From: Meandrina meandrites
Lineage: Eukaryota > Cnidaria > Anthozoa > Scleractinia > Meandrinidae
Length of the DNA stretch: 64,000 bases
Assembly: GCA_963693305.1 (NCBI GenBank)
Contig: OY855906.1
Location: forward strand, 23,726,789 to 23,790,788
Direction of reading: 5' to 3'
This document shows positions 28,321-36,792 of this stretch, one piece after another. Numbering within the stretch: position 1 is the stretch's first letter; the number at the start of each line of letters is the position of its first letter. The position numbers and the translations under genes are program-made. The notes under the pieces are model-generated. The model made no database searches. It was not told the DNA's origin and worked only from the letters and a program-made list of their open reading frames with translations.

Positions 28321-29510
28321 AAGACCATGCGATCAAACAGCTTGCAAATCCGACAGGTGATCAGGATGCTGTAAATCTCACTTCAATGAAAAAATATGTG
28401 GGCTCAAATTCTATTTCAGCAGGACACTCACATAAAAAGAATGCCTTAGCCTATTTGGAGCGAGGGTCAGGTGTTACAGATGTAAACAATGTTACTTCTG
28501 TTACGTTTGAAGACTTTACCTCCAACCTTCACAGTGTAAATAAAAAAGCTTATACTTTCAATCTTGTAAGAACTAGTGTCAATTCTTTCAACTCACGCTT
28601 GGCGTTGAATAAAAAACCTCTGCCTGAAGGAGAGTACACTATATGTGTCGAGTTCTTTATCCCGAAAGTTGATACTAATTGGTTTATAAGTGCTTCAACC
28701 CCTAACCCGGTTGATACTCTTAATTACCATACCAAGCACTTCAACAGTCACAGCCCGAAATATTCACGCACCATTATTAACACGCGCAAATACAAAGACA
28801 ATGATAACACTATCTATCTTGATATTTCAAATTCGGGTTATGATGGCTCTTCGCCACTTGAAAAGGCTGCTTTGATTATTTATGGGGTAAAAGGCTATCA
28901 AACAGATGTAGACGGAACTGTTTACGATCAGGCTTTCGTTATCGATGATGGCGAAATCACGCTACAAACCGATTTGGATATGAACGGCTTTTCGTTGAAA
29001 AATTATGATCGAGGGTACAAAATAGAAAACGATACTATCAAATTACAAAAAGATTTAGATCTAAGTGGTTATGTTATAAGAAATTTTCAACCTAGAATAG
29101 TAATAACTGGAGAATGGATATTCAATGAAAATAAAGGAGGTGATAGAACTTTTGTTAAATTCGGTAATAACCTTCGTGTAATGGCGCCATTTCCTTGTTT
29201 AATTGAGGGTGTCTCAGCTTTAATTATCGAACTAAAGGGTGCCTCTCGAACTTATGAAAGAATAGGTTTTGGTTTTAGAATACCCGGCAATTTGTTAACT
29301 AACGTTCCATTTACAAGCGTGCGTAATGCTGATGGTTTAAAATACCAATATGCTGCACCCCAAGGTTCTAACGGTGCAAGAATAAGATTAGATTCGGGAC
29401 AATATTTTGCACTTAGTTTATCTCAACCTAGTCATGTAGAATCACAACTAGTTAATACAAAACGCGTATTAGTAAGTTTAATTTTAATAGACGATTTTTC
29501 TTTTAGGTAG
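28125..29510 (+). CDS. Collagen-like fibre, probable attachment protein
   Basis: 461 aa. After a short N-terminus come about ten Gly-X-Y triplets (residues 22-53, GPPGPAGPTGATGARGPQ), then phage-fibre-like segments: ILMKDHAIKQLANPTGDQDA followed by VNLTSMKKYV (about 65-95), and two shaft-like repeats DLDMNGFSLKNY and DLDLSGYVIRNF (about 285-325). The C-terminal 135 residues (from VITGEWIF) are beta-rich and would form a head. This is the layout of trimeric virus fibres, so host-cell binding is likely. The start is preceded by AATATACAGAG, matching the start-proximal motif, which supports 28125 although it lies inside the ATPase frame. 196 bp overlap with ATPase. Confidence 0.85.
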   Translation: MGFINGATGATQTHEESTSIRGKAGPPGPAGPTGATGARGPQGPKGDKGDAGDLSTVNISGDILMKDHAIKQLANPTGDQDAVNLTSMKKYVGSNSISAGHSHKKNALAYLERGSGVTDVNNVTSVTFEDFTSNLHSVNKKAYTFNLVRTSVNSFNSRLALNKKPLPEGEYTICVEFFIPKVDTNWFISASTPNPVDTLNYHTKHFNSHSPKYSRTIINTRKYKDNDNTIYLDISNSGYDGSSPLEKAALIIYGVKGYQTDVDGTVYDQAFVIDDGEITLQTDLDMNGFSLKNYDRGYKIENDTIKLQKDLDLSGYVIRNFQPRIVITGEWIFNENKGGDRTFVKFGNNLRVMAPFPCLIEGVSALIIELKGASRTYERIGFGFRIPGNLLTNVPFTSVRNADGLKYQYAAPQGSNGARIRLDSGQYFALSLSQPSHVESQLVNTKRVLVSLILIDDFSFR

Positions 29511-29556
29511 TGAGTTTGCCGACGTGTAACCATGCATGTAGTTTTCCTGTCTCGTG

Positions 29557-29660
29557 TTATTGGCACGTGTACAGAACGTTCTAGAGACAAGTTTCACGTG
29601 TTTTGCCACGTGTTGTTGGCGCGTGACAGAACGTTCTAGAGACAAGTTTCACGTGTTTTT
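29557..29660 (+). promoter_or_regulatory. Twin repeat with heat-shock-element-like and CACGTG motifs
   Basis: Two direct copies share ACAGAACGTTCTAGAGACAA followed by GTTTCACGTG. AGAACGTTCTAGAG (29573-29586 and 29628-29641) fits nGAAnnTTCnnGAn, a heat-shock-factor-like arrangement with a weak third unit. CACGTG occurs at 29564, 29595, 29607 and 29650. Confidence 0.6.
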
Positions 29661-29787
29661 GATTGACATGCTTGGTGAAGCGTGAAAGCCTGTTGCTTTA
29701 TTAGTACAACACACTTAAAATCTATTCAGTTGCTTCATCTTCTAGCGAGTAGACAGTTCTTGTCGTTTGGTTAAAACAAAAAAAAAA

Positions 29788-29913
29788 ATGAACAAGACGC
29801 GGTTTGATCTTAGAAAGCTGTGAGATGCGTTCGTGAATGCTTCAAACGGGAGTGAAGAGGTTAAATCGCTATTCGAAGAGTTGCTAAGATTTACGCTGAA
29901 CTACGCTGACTGA
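29788..29913 (+). pseudogene. 41-codon frame interrupted by one TGA
   Basis: From an ATG after an A-rich leader, MNKTRFDLRKL is followed by TGA (29821-29823) and then a further 29 open codons (for example EEVKSLFEELLRF) up to TGA at 29911. The part after the stop looks like an amphipathic helix, so this may be a small gene with one nonsense change. Readthrough is possible but the context is not a known strong one. No family recognised. Confidence 0.4.
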
Positions 29914-29939
29914 AGAACTGTTGATTCAAAACAATAGAA

Positions 29940-30115
29940 ATGGGTTACGCCGTAACCGAATTTTTAGCATGAATTAGAATAACAACAAAGATGGGTTACG
30001 CCGTAACCGAATTTTAAGCATTAATTAGACTAACAATAGAAATGGGTTACGCCGTAACCGAATTTTAAGCATTAATTAGACTAACAATAGAAATGGGTTA
30101 CGCCGTAACCGAATT
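29940..30115 (+). repeat. 51-bp tandem repeats with perfect palindromic core (x4)
   Basis: Copies begin at 29940, 29991, 30042 and 30093. Each carries GGTTACGCCGTAACC, a perfect inverted repeat around a central C, and the intervening 'aattttaagcattaattaga' is AT-rich. The fourth copy is cut after the core. Each copy also begins with ATG and encodes MGYAVTEF before a stop in copies 2 and 3. Palindromic iterons of this sort often bind a protein dimer. Confidence 0.9.
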
Positions 30116-30147
30116 TTCTTCAAGTTCAATTTTTATTTGGTGTGTGT

Positions 30148-30230
30148 CCCACGCCGTGGGACTTATGCAAATCAGCAGCTTCTATCTTGTTTCCATTGTT
30201 GTGGACCGACACAGCTGTGTTGTGACGTCA
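30148..30230 (+). promoter_or_regulatory. Palindrome, octamer and CRE cluster
   Basis: CCCACGCCGTGGG (30148-30160) is followed at once by an exact octamer ATGCAAAT (30165-30172), and by an exact CRE TGACGTCA (30223-30230). Exact matches to three animal transcription-factor sites in 83 bp are unusual but could be chance. Confidence 0.5.
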
Positions 30231-30263
30231 TGTTGTAGTTGCATAAAATTTATAATCTACTTG

Positions 30264-30300
30264 AATAAATTAATTCATTTTACACTCTTGTTGTGTTTCT
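30264..30300 (+). terminator. Candidate polyadenylation site
   Basis: AATAAA at 30264 is followed about 20 nt later by the GT-rich ttgttgtgtttctgt. It could end a short plus-strand transcript of the control region, or the fibre transcript 750 bp upstream. Confidence 0.4.
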
Positions 30301-30421
30301 GTCTTACAACCCCCCTTTAAACAGGGAAACCCCCGCTTTGACTAGGGGCTGAGAAATATAAATATTGGCTTCCGGTCTTTCTGAGAAAAATGTCACGCAA
30401 CGGTTCCGCACCAAAGACCGA

Positions 30422-30811
30422 TCAGTAAAATTCCCTTATGATTTCTCGCATTGGGTCTAAACCATTTACCTTACAATGGATCCATTTATGTTCTAATTCA
30501 TCAACGCATATCTCAATACAGTTTTTTATATTTCGGCTTTCGTTTATGTCTGGGAAAACGACATGAATTATATTGCTTTTTCGCATGCATGGTACACAGA
30601 TACCATCAACCCCGCAATTTAAATGCTCTACACAAAACATCGCTTTTACAAAACTTTCCCTCCTTTTACAAAATGGGATTTTTTCTAACTCTTTGTGTAC
30701 TTCAGCCCACCCAAGCATTTTACGTTGCCAGAGTTTTATTTTAATATACTCCGTACAGATTTTTTCACGAAGTTCAGCCGGAAGTGCTTGTATCAGTTCT
30801 AATGTGTCCAT
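30422..30811 (-). CDS. Unknown Polinton protein with F-box-like start and Cys cluster
   Basis: 129 aa. The N-terminus (LIQALPAELREKICTEYIKI) resembles the LP-x-EL-x-x-KI start of F-box or F-box-like helices, as found in other DNA-virus host-interaction proteins; this is a weak pattern match. A cysteine group CVEHLNCGVDGICVPC (about 60-77) could bind zinc. A TATAAAAA lies about 20 nt before the ATG, unlike the virion genes, suggesting a separate (perhaps early) expression class. It is the last of four tightly packed leftward genes. Confidence 0.7.
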   Translation of the reverse strand: MDTLELIQALPAELREKICTEYIKIKLWQRKMLGWAEVHKELEKIPFCKRRESFVKAMFCVEHLNCGVDGICVPCMRKSNIIHVVFPDINESRNIKNCIEICVDELEHKWIHCKVNGLDPMREIIREFY

Positions 30812-30820
30812 CTCTTGCGA

Positions 30821-31159
30821 TTACTCGATTTTTATACTCTTGTGACGTACTTCTTTAAATTGCACTGCTCCGTCTTGGAAAAACGTTTTGTCTATGAAGT
30901 TTATCAGCTGTTTGTTTTTGTACGCCTTTTGTTTTTCCATTACTTTTTCCCATTCTTCCTCCGTGTATGGGATACATTGGTGCACCCATTTCTTCTTCAT
31001 TATCTTTCCATCCGGGAAAATGATGTACTCCCTTTTTCGTTCTTCTTCTATCATCCTTTCTAGCGCCTCTTTTAACTCCTGATGTGCCGTTCTTTTTTGC
31101 TTTCTTTCTTGTTCTTCCGCCATTCTTTCTATCTCCTCTTCTAACTTTTGATACTCCAT
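30821..31159 (-). CDS. Unknown coiled-coil Polinton protein, 112 aa
   Basis: The N-terminal half is a highly charged helix (EIERMAEEQERKQKRTAHQ), the C-terminal half has aromatic and basic residues (KKKWVHQCIPYTEEEWEKV). No enzyme motif or membrane segment. Spacing is 9 bp to the next gene and 4 bp to the small frame upstream, typical of a co-transcribed group. Confidence 0.68.
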   Translation of the reverse strand: MEYQKLEEEIERMAEEQERKQKRTAHQELKEALERMIEEERKREYIIFPDGKIMKKKWVHQCIPYTEEEWEKVMEKQKAYKNKQLINFIDKTFFQDGAVQFKEVRHKSIKIE

Positions 31160-31163
31160 TTCT

Positions 31164-31304
31164 TCAATGTTTGTTGATTACTTTGTGCCACTTTTCTCCA
31201 AATGGTCGCAAAAATAGCAATTTATACGGAATGATTGTGTTGGTCCACATGCTCGTGTTCGCTTTTAAGGACATTTCTTCTTCCGTGGGGTTAGATGGTG
31301 CCAT
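31164..31304 (-). CDS. Small frame, 46 aa, between two right-end genes
   Basis: ATG at 31304, TGA at 31164-31166. The sequence starts MAPSNPTEEEMSLKANTSMW and ends FGEKWHKVINKH, with a hydrophobic middle (IIPYKLLFL). It fills the gap between the coiled-coil gene and the 119-aa gene, leaving only 4 and 66 bp, which is the main reason to take it seriously. No family recognised. Confidence 0.5.
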   Translation of the reverse strand: MAPSNPTEEEMSLKANTSMWTNTIIPYKLLFLRPFGEKWHKVINKH

Positions 31305-31370
31305 TATTGCGGTTCAAGCTGTGGAAGCTATTCTTGATGCTGTTGATGCGTCTGTTTGCTTGTCTCCCCC

Positions 31371-31730
31371 CTAATTCTGCAGACTTTTCTTTAGTATGTA
31401 CTCCACCTGGTCCCGGTTAAACTCGTTTGCCATCATTCTGCGGTACAGCTGCGGCGTCATAATTGGTGTTTCGTAAACCGGCTCTCCTGTTCCCGTCAAA
31501 TCGTACTCTTCCATGTCTGTTAAGTCAACTTCTTCTTGTTCTTCTTCTTGTTTAATAAGTGTGTTCTTTAAATCTTGCGGGCTCATTATTTTCATTGCTG
31601 TGAGCAGCTCTTCTGAAATCTGTATTGGTGGATCTATAAATATATCCTTGGTTGCCAGTTCGATTTTGGGTTTTCTGATTTTTTTTTTTTTTTGACTTTG
31701 GGAAATAATTCCTTTTCTTCCACGTCCCAT
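31371..31730 (-). CDS. Unknown Polinton protein at the right end, 119 aa
   Basis: A short basic start (MGRGRKG, then a KKKKIRK patch that could be a nuclear localisation signal) is followed by an acidic stretch (EEEQEEVDLTDMEEYDL) and a C-terminal helical part (YRRMMANEFNRDQVEYILKK). The ATG is 4 bp inside the inner edge of the right terminal repeat, so its promoter must lie in the repeat itself. The same promoter would then exist at the left end, reading toward the polymerase gene. Function unknown; a nuclear regulatory role is a guess from composition. Confidence 0.7.
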   Translation of the reverse strand: MGRGRKGIISQSQKKKKIRKPKIELATKDIFIDPPIQISEELLTAMKIMSPQDLKNTLIKQEEEQEEVDLTDMEEYDLTGTGEPVYETPIMTPQLYRRMMANEFNRDQVEYILKKSLQN

Positions 31731-31733
31731 TGT

Positions 31734-32019
31734 TGTTTACATGACTGCTGCATTCCTCTAATTGCTTGTCCCCGCCGCCCTTTGTTTATGTTTTCTGCAT
31801 CCTTTTTTGCTAAGTAGTATAGCCGGGACTAAACAAATACTATCTTTGGTAAGCCTAAATTTTTTACCTCTTTAGGAGACTATAGTCAGGGGCCAAAACC
31901 AAACCGCGCGAGCTGTGTGAGCGTGGTTTGGTTTTGGTTCCCCTGACTATAGTCTCCTGAAGAGGTGAAAAATTTAGGTGCACCCAAAGTGGTATTTGTT
32001 TAGTCCCGGCTATACTACT
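31734..32019 (-). repeat. Right terminal inverted repeat, itself palindromic
   Basis: Inverse of 15125-15410. The outer 207 bp (31813-32019) is identical to the left copy and forms the same palindrome. CTCCT follows at 32020. Confidence 0.95.
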
Positions 32020-32235
32020 CTCCTTAAGACACCGTTTTTTGTACCGGTAATTTCTTGAAACAAAGCAAAAAAACAAAACACCAGGAGAAATACTGGCAAT
32101 GTTTAGCACATGTAAACAAAGCTGCATGCAAAATTTGGAGTTGTTTTGACAATGTTCAGTTTTGCCAAAATTCACTAAGGACATTTTCTTAATTTCTTGG
32201 CCTTTCAATTAATACCACAAACAGGTCAACCTTAC

Positions 32236-32275
32236 CTTTCTGGTTTAATAAAGATTTCAGATCTTCAATATTATT
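32236..32275 (-). CDS. TRAIP-like host gene, exon right of the Polinton
   Basis: The 40-nt block has an acceptor ATATGTTTCAG|AAT and a donor CAGAAAG|gtaagg. Phase 0 reading gives NNIEDLKSLLNQK plus one base. It continues the RING exon at 41841-41973 (ending DDVDSLK) as an unbroken coiled coil. The Polinton right end lies 216 bp downstream of this exon in the gene's direction. Confidence 0.8.
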
Positions 32276-33379
32276 CTGAAACATATATCAAAGGACAAAT
32301 TGTTATGTACATCTTCACTGATGAGAGAATATAAACAATTACTGTTCAACCTTAGAATTGTCCTAGGCTAGAAAGTGCCTTGCATCAAAACACTAACAAT
32401 TAAATCAAATTTCCACCCCTTGCAACTTTAGGGGTATCACAGAGAATACCACAAAAGATTTAAAAAGGCATTTTCCATTTTCAAATATTTGTATTAGTTT
32501 CAGAGAAATGCAATCTTTAAAAATTTGTAAAATATGCAAATTAGGGGACTTGTGACACCATAAACTCAACTCAATTTCATGTCAAGTATTAAAATAGAGC
32601 TTTAATTCTTGCTCAATTTGCTAGCTGCTGGGACCAGCGAAACTTGGTAGACTAATAGCTCCACAGCTAGCACCACACAAATGATTATAATGAAAATTAG
32701 TTCCGATGGCAACTCACTCTTTTCCAGTCCCCACCAATCTGTTTTTTAATTCACCATGGGTATGACTTTGCAACCACAAAGCCACTTTAATTAGGGATCG
32801 TTTGGAGCAGGGTTCGTACTCTTTTGACCTTTTGAAATTCCATGACTTTCCATGACCTTTTCCATGACTTCTCCAAGTTTTCCATGACCTAAATTTGACC
32901 ATTTTCTTGGAAACCATCTTTCATTTTGGGTACATTTTTTCCATTCATGACGAGCTTTGAGCCGTTAAAACCAATTATGCAAATGAGTGCTGAGTGCCCC
33001 TTGAATGCGCACTCAGCTCATTTGTAATACGTAACTTGATCAAGTTGTTTTGCACCTCGCAGAATCACAAGAGGGCTTAAGGTGTTATTTTAATTAGTTG
33101 CAGACCCTAAGAAAAATATCATTGCTGACAGATGGCTACAATTCATTGCAAGGGTAAAAAGGTAATTATAGCTCCTCAGTAAGCTAACAGGCGATTACAA
33201 TATTACAGGAGACTAAATAATTCTATTTCACTGCAATAGCTGGCAGCGTTTTTTGCCGGGAATATAAAGTTTGAAGGGTGGAGGTATGAAAACAAACTGT
33301 ACAAGGGTGTAAATCTAACATGTGGCCATTGCTAGCTTAAACAATGATCTTAAACGTTGTCGATACATTAAAAAAACTG
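32276..33379. other. Intron, minor simple repeats only
   Basis: Around 32810-32900 there is a short run of 'tttccatgactt/tccatgacct' repeats. No exon or element with ends was recognised. Confidence 0.5.
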
Positions 33380-34235
33380 TAAAAATCAGGTATCTGCTAC
33401 CCCAGACAGTACAGGATTAATTGAGCAATATGTTTTGCAAGTTAACTGTAACCATCAGGTATCTGCCACCCCAGACAGTACAGGATTAATTGAGCGATAT
33501 TTTTTTGCAAGTGAACTGTAACAATCAGGTATCTGCTACCCCAGACAGTACAGGATTAATTGAGCGATATTTTTTTGCAAGTTAACTGTAAACATCAGGT
33601 ATCTGCTACCCCAGACAGTACAGCATTAATTGAGCCATATTTTTTTGCAAGTTAACTGTAACCATCAGGTATTTGCTACCCCAGACAGTACAGGATTAAT
33701 TGAGCGATATTTTCGCAAGTTAACTGTAACCATCAGGTATCTGCTACCCCAGACGGTACAGGATTAATTGAGCGATATTTTTTGCAAGTCAACTGTAACC
33801 ATCAGGTATCTGCTACCCCAGACAGTACATGATAAATTGAGCGATATGTTTTGCAAGTTAACTGTAACCATCAGGTATCTGCTACCCCAGACAGTACAGG
33901 ATTAATTGAGCGATATTTTTTTGCAAGTTAACTGTAACCATCGGGTATCTACTACCCCAGACAGTACATGATAAATTGAGCGATATTTTTTTGCAAGTTA
34001 ATTGTAAACATCAGGTATCTGCTACCCCAGACAACAGAGCATTAATTGAGCAATATTTTCGCAAGTTAACTCAGTAACCATCAGGTATCTGCCACCCCAG
34101 ACGGTACAGGATTAATTGAGCGATATTTTTTGCAAGTTAAGTGTAACCATCAGGTATCTGCTACCCCAGACAGTTCATGATAAATTGAGTGATATTTTTT
34201 TTGCAAGTTAACTGTAACCATCAGGCCCATGACAG
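33380..34235. repeat. 69-bp tandem array, about 12 copies
   Basis: The 'caggtatctgctaccccagacagtacaggattaattgagc' core recurs every 66-70 bp (33387, 33456, 33526 and so on), with T-tract length variation between copies. The last copy is degenerate. There are no spacers of unique sequence, so this is a minisatellite rather than a CRISPR-like array. It lies in an intron. Confidence 0.95.
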
Positions 34236-36455
34236 TTCGGGGTTAATGCTTGGTAAAATGGATAATTTTCACTTTGGCATTATTGTTTCTCAACCTTTCT
34301 TTAAAACAGTATATGGAACGTAGTTACCTGGAATCCTCCTCACCACAGTGTGAAAACCAAAATAAAATTACTCGACTGAAACACTTTATCACGTTTTAGC
34401 AAGAAGCTGTCAGGAGCGAGTGCTTTTTTTCAGAACAAAACGGACCATCGATTCACCACCGATGACAGAATAATTCATTTATCATGCGCAAATGAAATCC
34501 ATCTCATCAGCAAGATCTCAAAACGGTTTGTTAATCAAAATTCTTAAAGAGAAGTTGGTGGCCTAAAAATGTAAAAAAAAAAACAATCTTTTGAGATGTA
34601 AGGCAGTCTAGTTGGTCAAGGAGTTGAAAACTCCACCAAAAAGTTTTATTCAATTTTGTGCCAGGTATATCAACTGGTGATGTTTCTTAAGAAAATCTAA
34701 TCATTTCAAAGCAATCACACTAATCCATCTGGACTTGCTCCATGGAAACCATGGTGCAAGGAAATAAAAAGCCAAATTTTTCTACAGTAATGCCAGTGAC
34801 CCCTTCCTACTGTTTGAATGATTTGTAAGCATCAATAATGTTTTCTTCCATTGGAAGTTCCTTTTGCACTTATAAACTCTGAAATGGTTTAATTGTTACA
34901 ACCAAGGACCTCTTGGATGGTTTTGGTGGATGATGTAGTCTCCCTTTGTACAGCTATTCTGTAACATTTGATTGCAGTAATTCTGGGCTGCCTATGATGA
35001 TGCCACAAATGTGTATTTGATTGCTGTCTTATTTGCTCCTTTATTTTCTTTATTTTTGTTTAATCAAAATTAATGTTCCTCTTAATGATCAGCTGATTAA
35101 TTTTTTGAGGAAAGAACACGTGTCCCCCCAATGGTTTTTCCAGATTTCATTTTTATATTTAACAATTACTCCATGGGCACGCATTAAATATGAGATGGTA
35201 GATAGTCAACGAGGCATGTAGTGCTGAGTTGGCTATATCAATCTCATATCCAACAAGCGCAAGTGGAATAATTGTTTCATTAAAAACGCCTAAAAGAATT
35301 GCAATATTAGACCTCCCCAGCTGTTTTCGTTGACACATATCGGCTATGATATTTGCGGTCAATGGTATATGAGCTCATATGCCATTGCCTGTTAACCAAT
35401 CAAAACAAAGGAATTGCAGTATACCGTTGTTAGTTTTTGATAGCCTCAAGGAAGTTGTCTAATCTTTCACTTGGCCAGTTTCATTGATCTGATGCATTGT
35501 TACCCTGCTGCATGGTTAACCTTGGCTGTTTGGTTTTTGTATCAAGAAATGGTCTATTGTTCTGGCTCAACTATTTGCATTAAGCATAAGACAATAATCC
35601 TTTTGTTTTTAGTAGCCCTGAGGGACTTTGGTCAAAGAAAAGTGGAAACGTTTGTGACTAATAAAAACATTGTTGGCAAGACAATTTTACTGCATTTGGG
35701 AGTGTGCTGTGTGCCCAAAGGAAATATTGGTCGTTGTTAGTGTACACAAAACATTATCCCTATATATCTCATTCAGACCACCTCTCTCTAAAAATTCCTG
35801 GGATCATTCGAAGCATGGAAATATTTATTTGAGTGGCAATCAGCTAAAGAATGCGCTCAGCTATTTTCTAGTGAGTTGCTTTTGGGAACCTTGTTAATAT
35901 AAAAGCCTAAGGGTCCATGCATTTCTGATTGAACTGAAATTTATAAATTCTTCTTCATAGCCTCACTTAACTTTAAATCAAACTTGCGAACATTCAAATC
36001 AACGTTTTGAGAATGAAACCTAGCTGAACTTCTTTTCAATTAAACTTGTGAACATTCAAACGCTTTGGCTTTTTATGTATGTGTGCTGTTTTTCAATTTC
36101 ATGCAAATTACCAATGTACAAAACATGACTGGACTTAAAGAAGTTAAATCCCTTGATGAGGGGCATTGCAGTCAACAGTTGCTTTTTACTGTCAACTCCT
36201 TAAAATCATAAACCACCATATGGTTCCAAAAGATATTTTAGGGAAAAGACAGGCTGAGTTGAAGTTCTTCTTTCTCAAGAACACCAAGTTGAGCTTTCTT
36301 TCACAACACGTGCAGCCCACCATGTGGATCATTGAGATATTTAACATCTAATCCATATTTAATATAATCATGAACCCTACCAATAAAACCAATAAAACAA
36401 AACAACATGAAGTAACAAACAAAACAAAAATAAGTTGACCCTTTGACTATTAAGT
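34236..36455. other. Intron without recognised features
   Basis: AT-rich DNA with no supported exon. Repeated 'cttgtgaacattcaaa/cttgcgaacattcaaa' (about 35980-36060) and 'catatgccattg' inverted motifs near 35360-35390 suggest old repeats. Frames here have no domain. Confidence 0.45.
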
Positions 36456-36620
36456 GGGAGGCGCGGTGGCCTAATGGTTAGTGCGCTGGACTCCGGATCG
36501 AACGGTGTGGGTTCGAGCCCTGGCCGGGGTCACTGTGTTGTGTTCTTAAGCAAGGCACTTTACTCTCATAGTGCTTCTCTCCACCCAGGTGTACAAATGG
36601 GTACTGGTGAAATATTGTGT

Positions 36621-36651
<31 letters not shown>

Positions 36652-36792
36652 GGGGGTAACCCTGCGATGGACTAGCATCCCATCCAGGGGAGAGTAGAAA
36701 TACTCCTAGTTACTTAATGTTACGGAAACCGGGATAAGCTCCGGCGGTATGAGCCACCACTAGGCTCAACGCAGACTTTACCTTTCCTTTTT
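36456..36792 (+). mobile_element. tRNA-derived SINE
   Basis: The tRNA-like head (gggaggcgcggtggcctaatggttagtgcgctgga) has a box B GGTTCGAGCC at about 36510. The body includes 'ccacccaggtgtacaaatgggtac' and 'ctgcgatggactagcatcccatccaggg', and it ends 'gcagactttaccttt'. A (GT)n tract followed by G21 lies in the middle. I recognise the family as abundant in corals (memory). Confidence 0.88.

Larger units (their letters stand above)
29511..30421. other. Non-coding control-like region of the Polinton
   Basis: This 0.9 kb gap separates the 3' ends of two convergent gene groups, so the virion genes do not need it as a promoter. In order it holds twin HSE/E-box repeats, a small broken frame, four 51-bp palindromic repeats, a CCCACGCCGTGGG palindrome, octamer and CRE motifs, an AATAAA with GT-rich sequence, and a TATAAATA near 30355. 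It may be an independent transcription unit, an enhancer or a replication region. Confidence 0.6.
15125..32019. mobile_element. Polinton/Maverick, adintovirus-like, 16.9 kb
   Basis: Both ends are inverted: AGTAGTATAGCC at the left, GGCTATACTACT at the right. The host bases CTCCT lie immediately outside each end (15120-15124 and 32020-32024), a 5-bp target duplication; Polintons usually give 6 bp, and here the sixth base differs. The gene set is diagnostic: protein-primed polymerase B, rve integrase, FtsK/HerA-type packaging ATPase, adenain-like protease, double jelly-roll capsid protein and penton protein. This is the definition of Polintons/adintoviruses (family knowledge). All main frames are open apart from the protease start, and the long repeats differ at only 3 of 286 positions, so the insertion is young. 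It lies in an intron of the minus-strand TRAIP-like gene. Confidence 0.97.

Noticed and set aside
30093..30320. 75-aa frame starting in the last 51-bp repeat
   Set aside because: It begins with the repeat-encoded MGYAVTEF and runs through promoter-like motifs with a Cys/Ser-rich translation. Not gene-like.
31864..32208. 114-aa frame across the right Polinton end
   Set aside because: It runs from host DNA through the palindromic terminal repeat and shares its last part with a frame in the left repeat. It has no domain.
33380..34235. CRISPR-like array
   Set aside because: The whole 69-bp unit is repeated, with no unique spacers, and the host is a eukaryote. It is a minisatellite.
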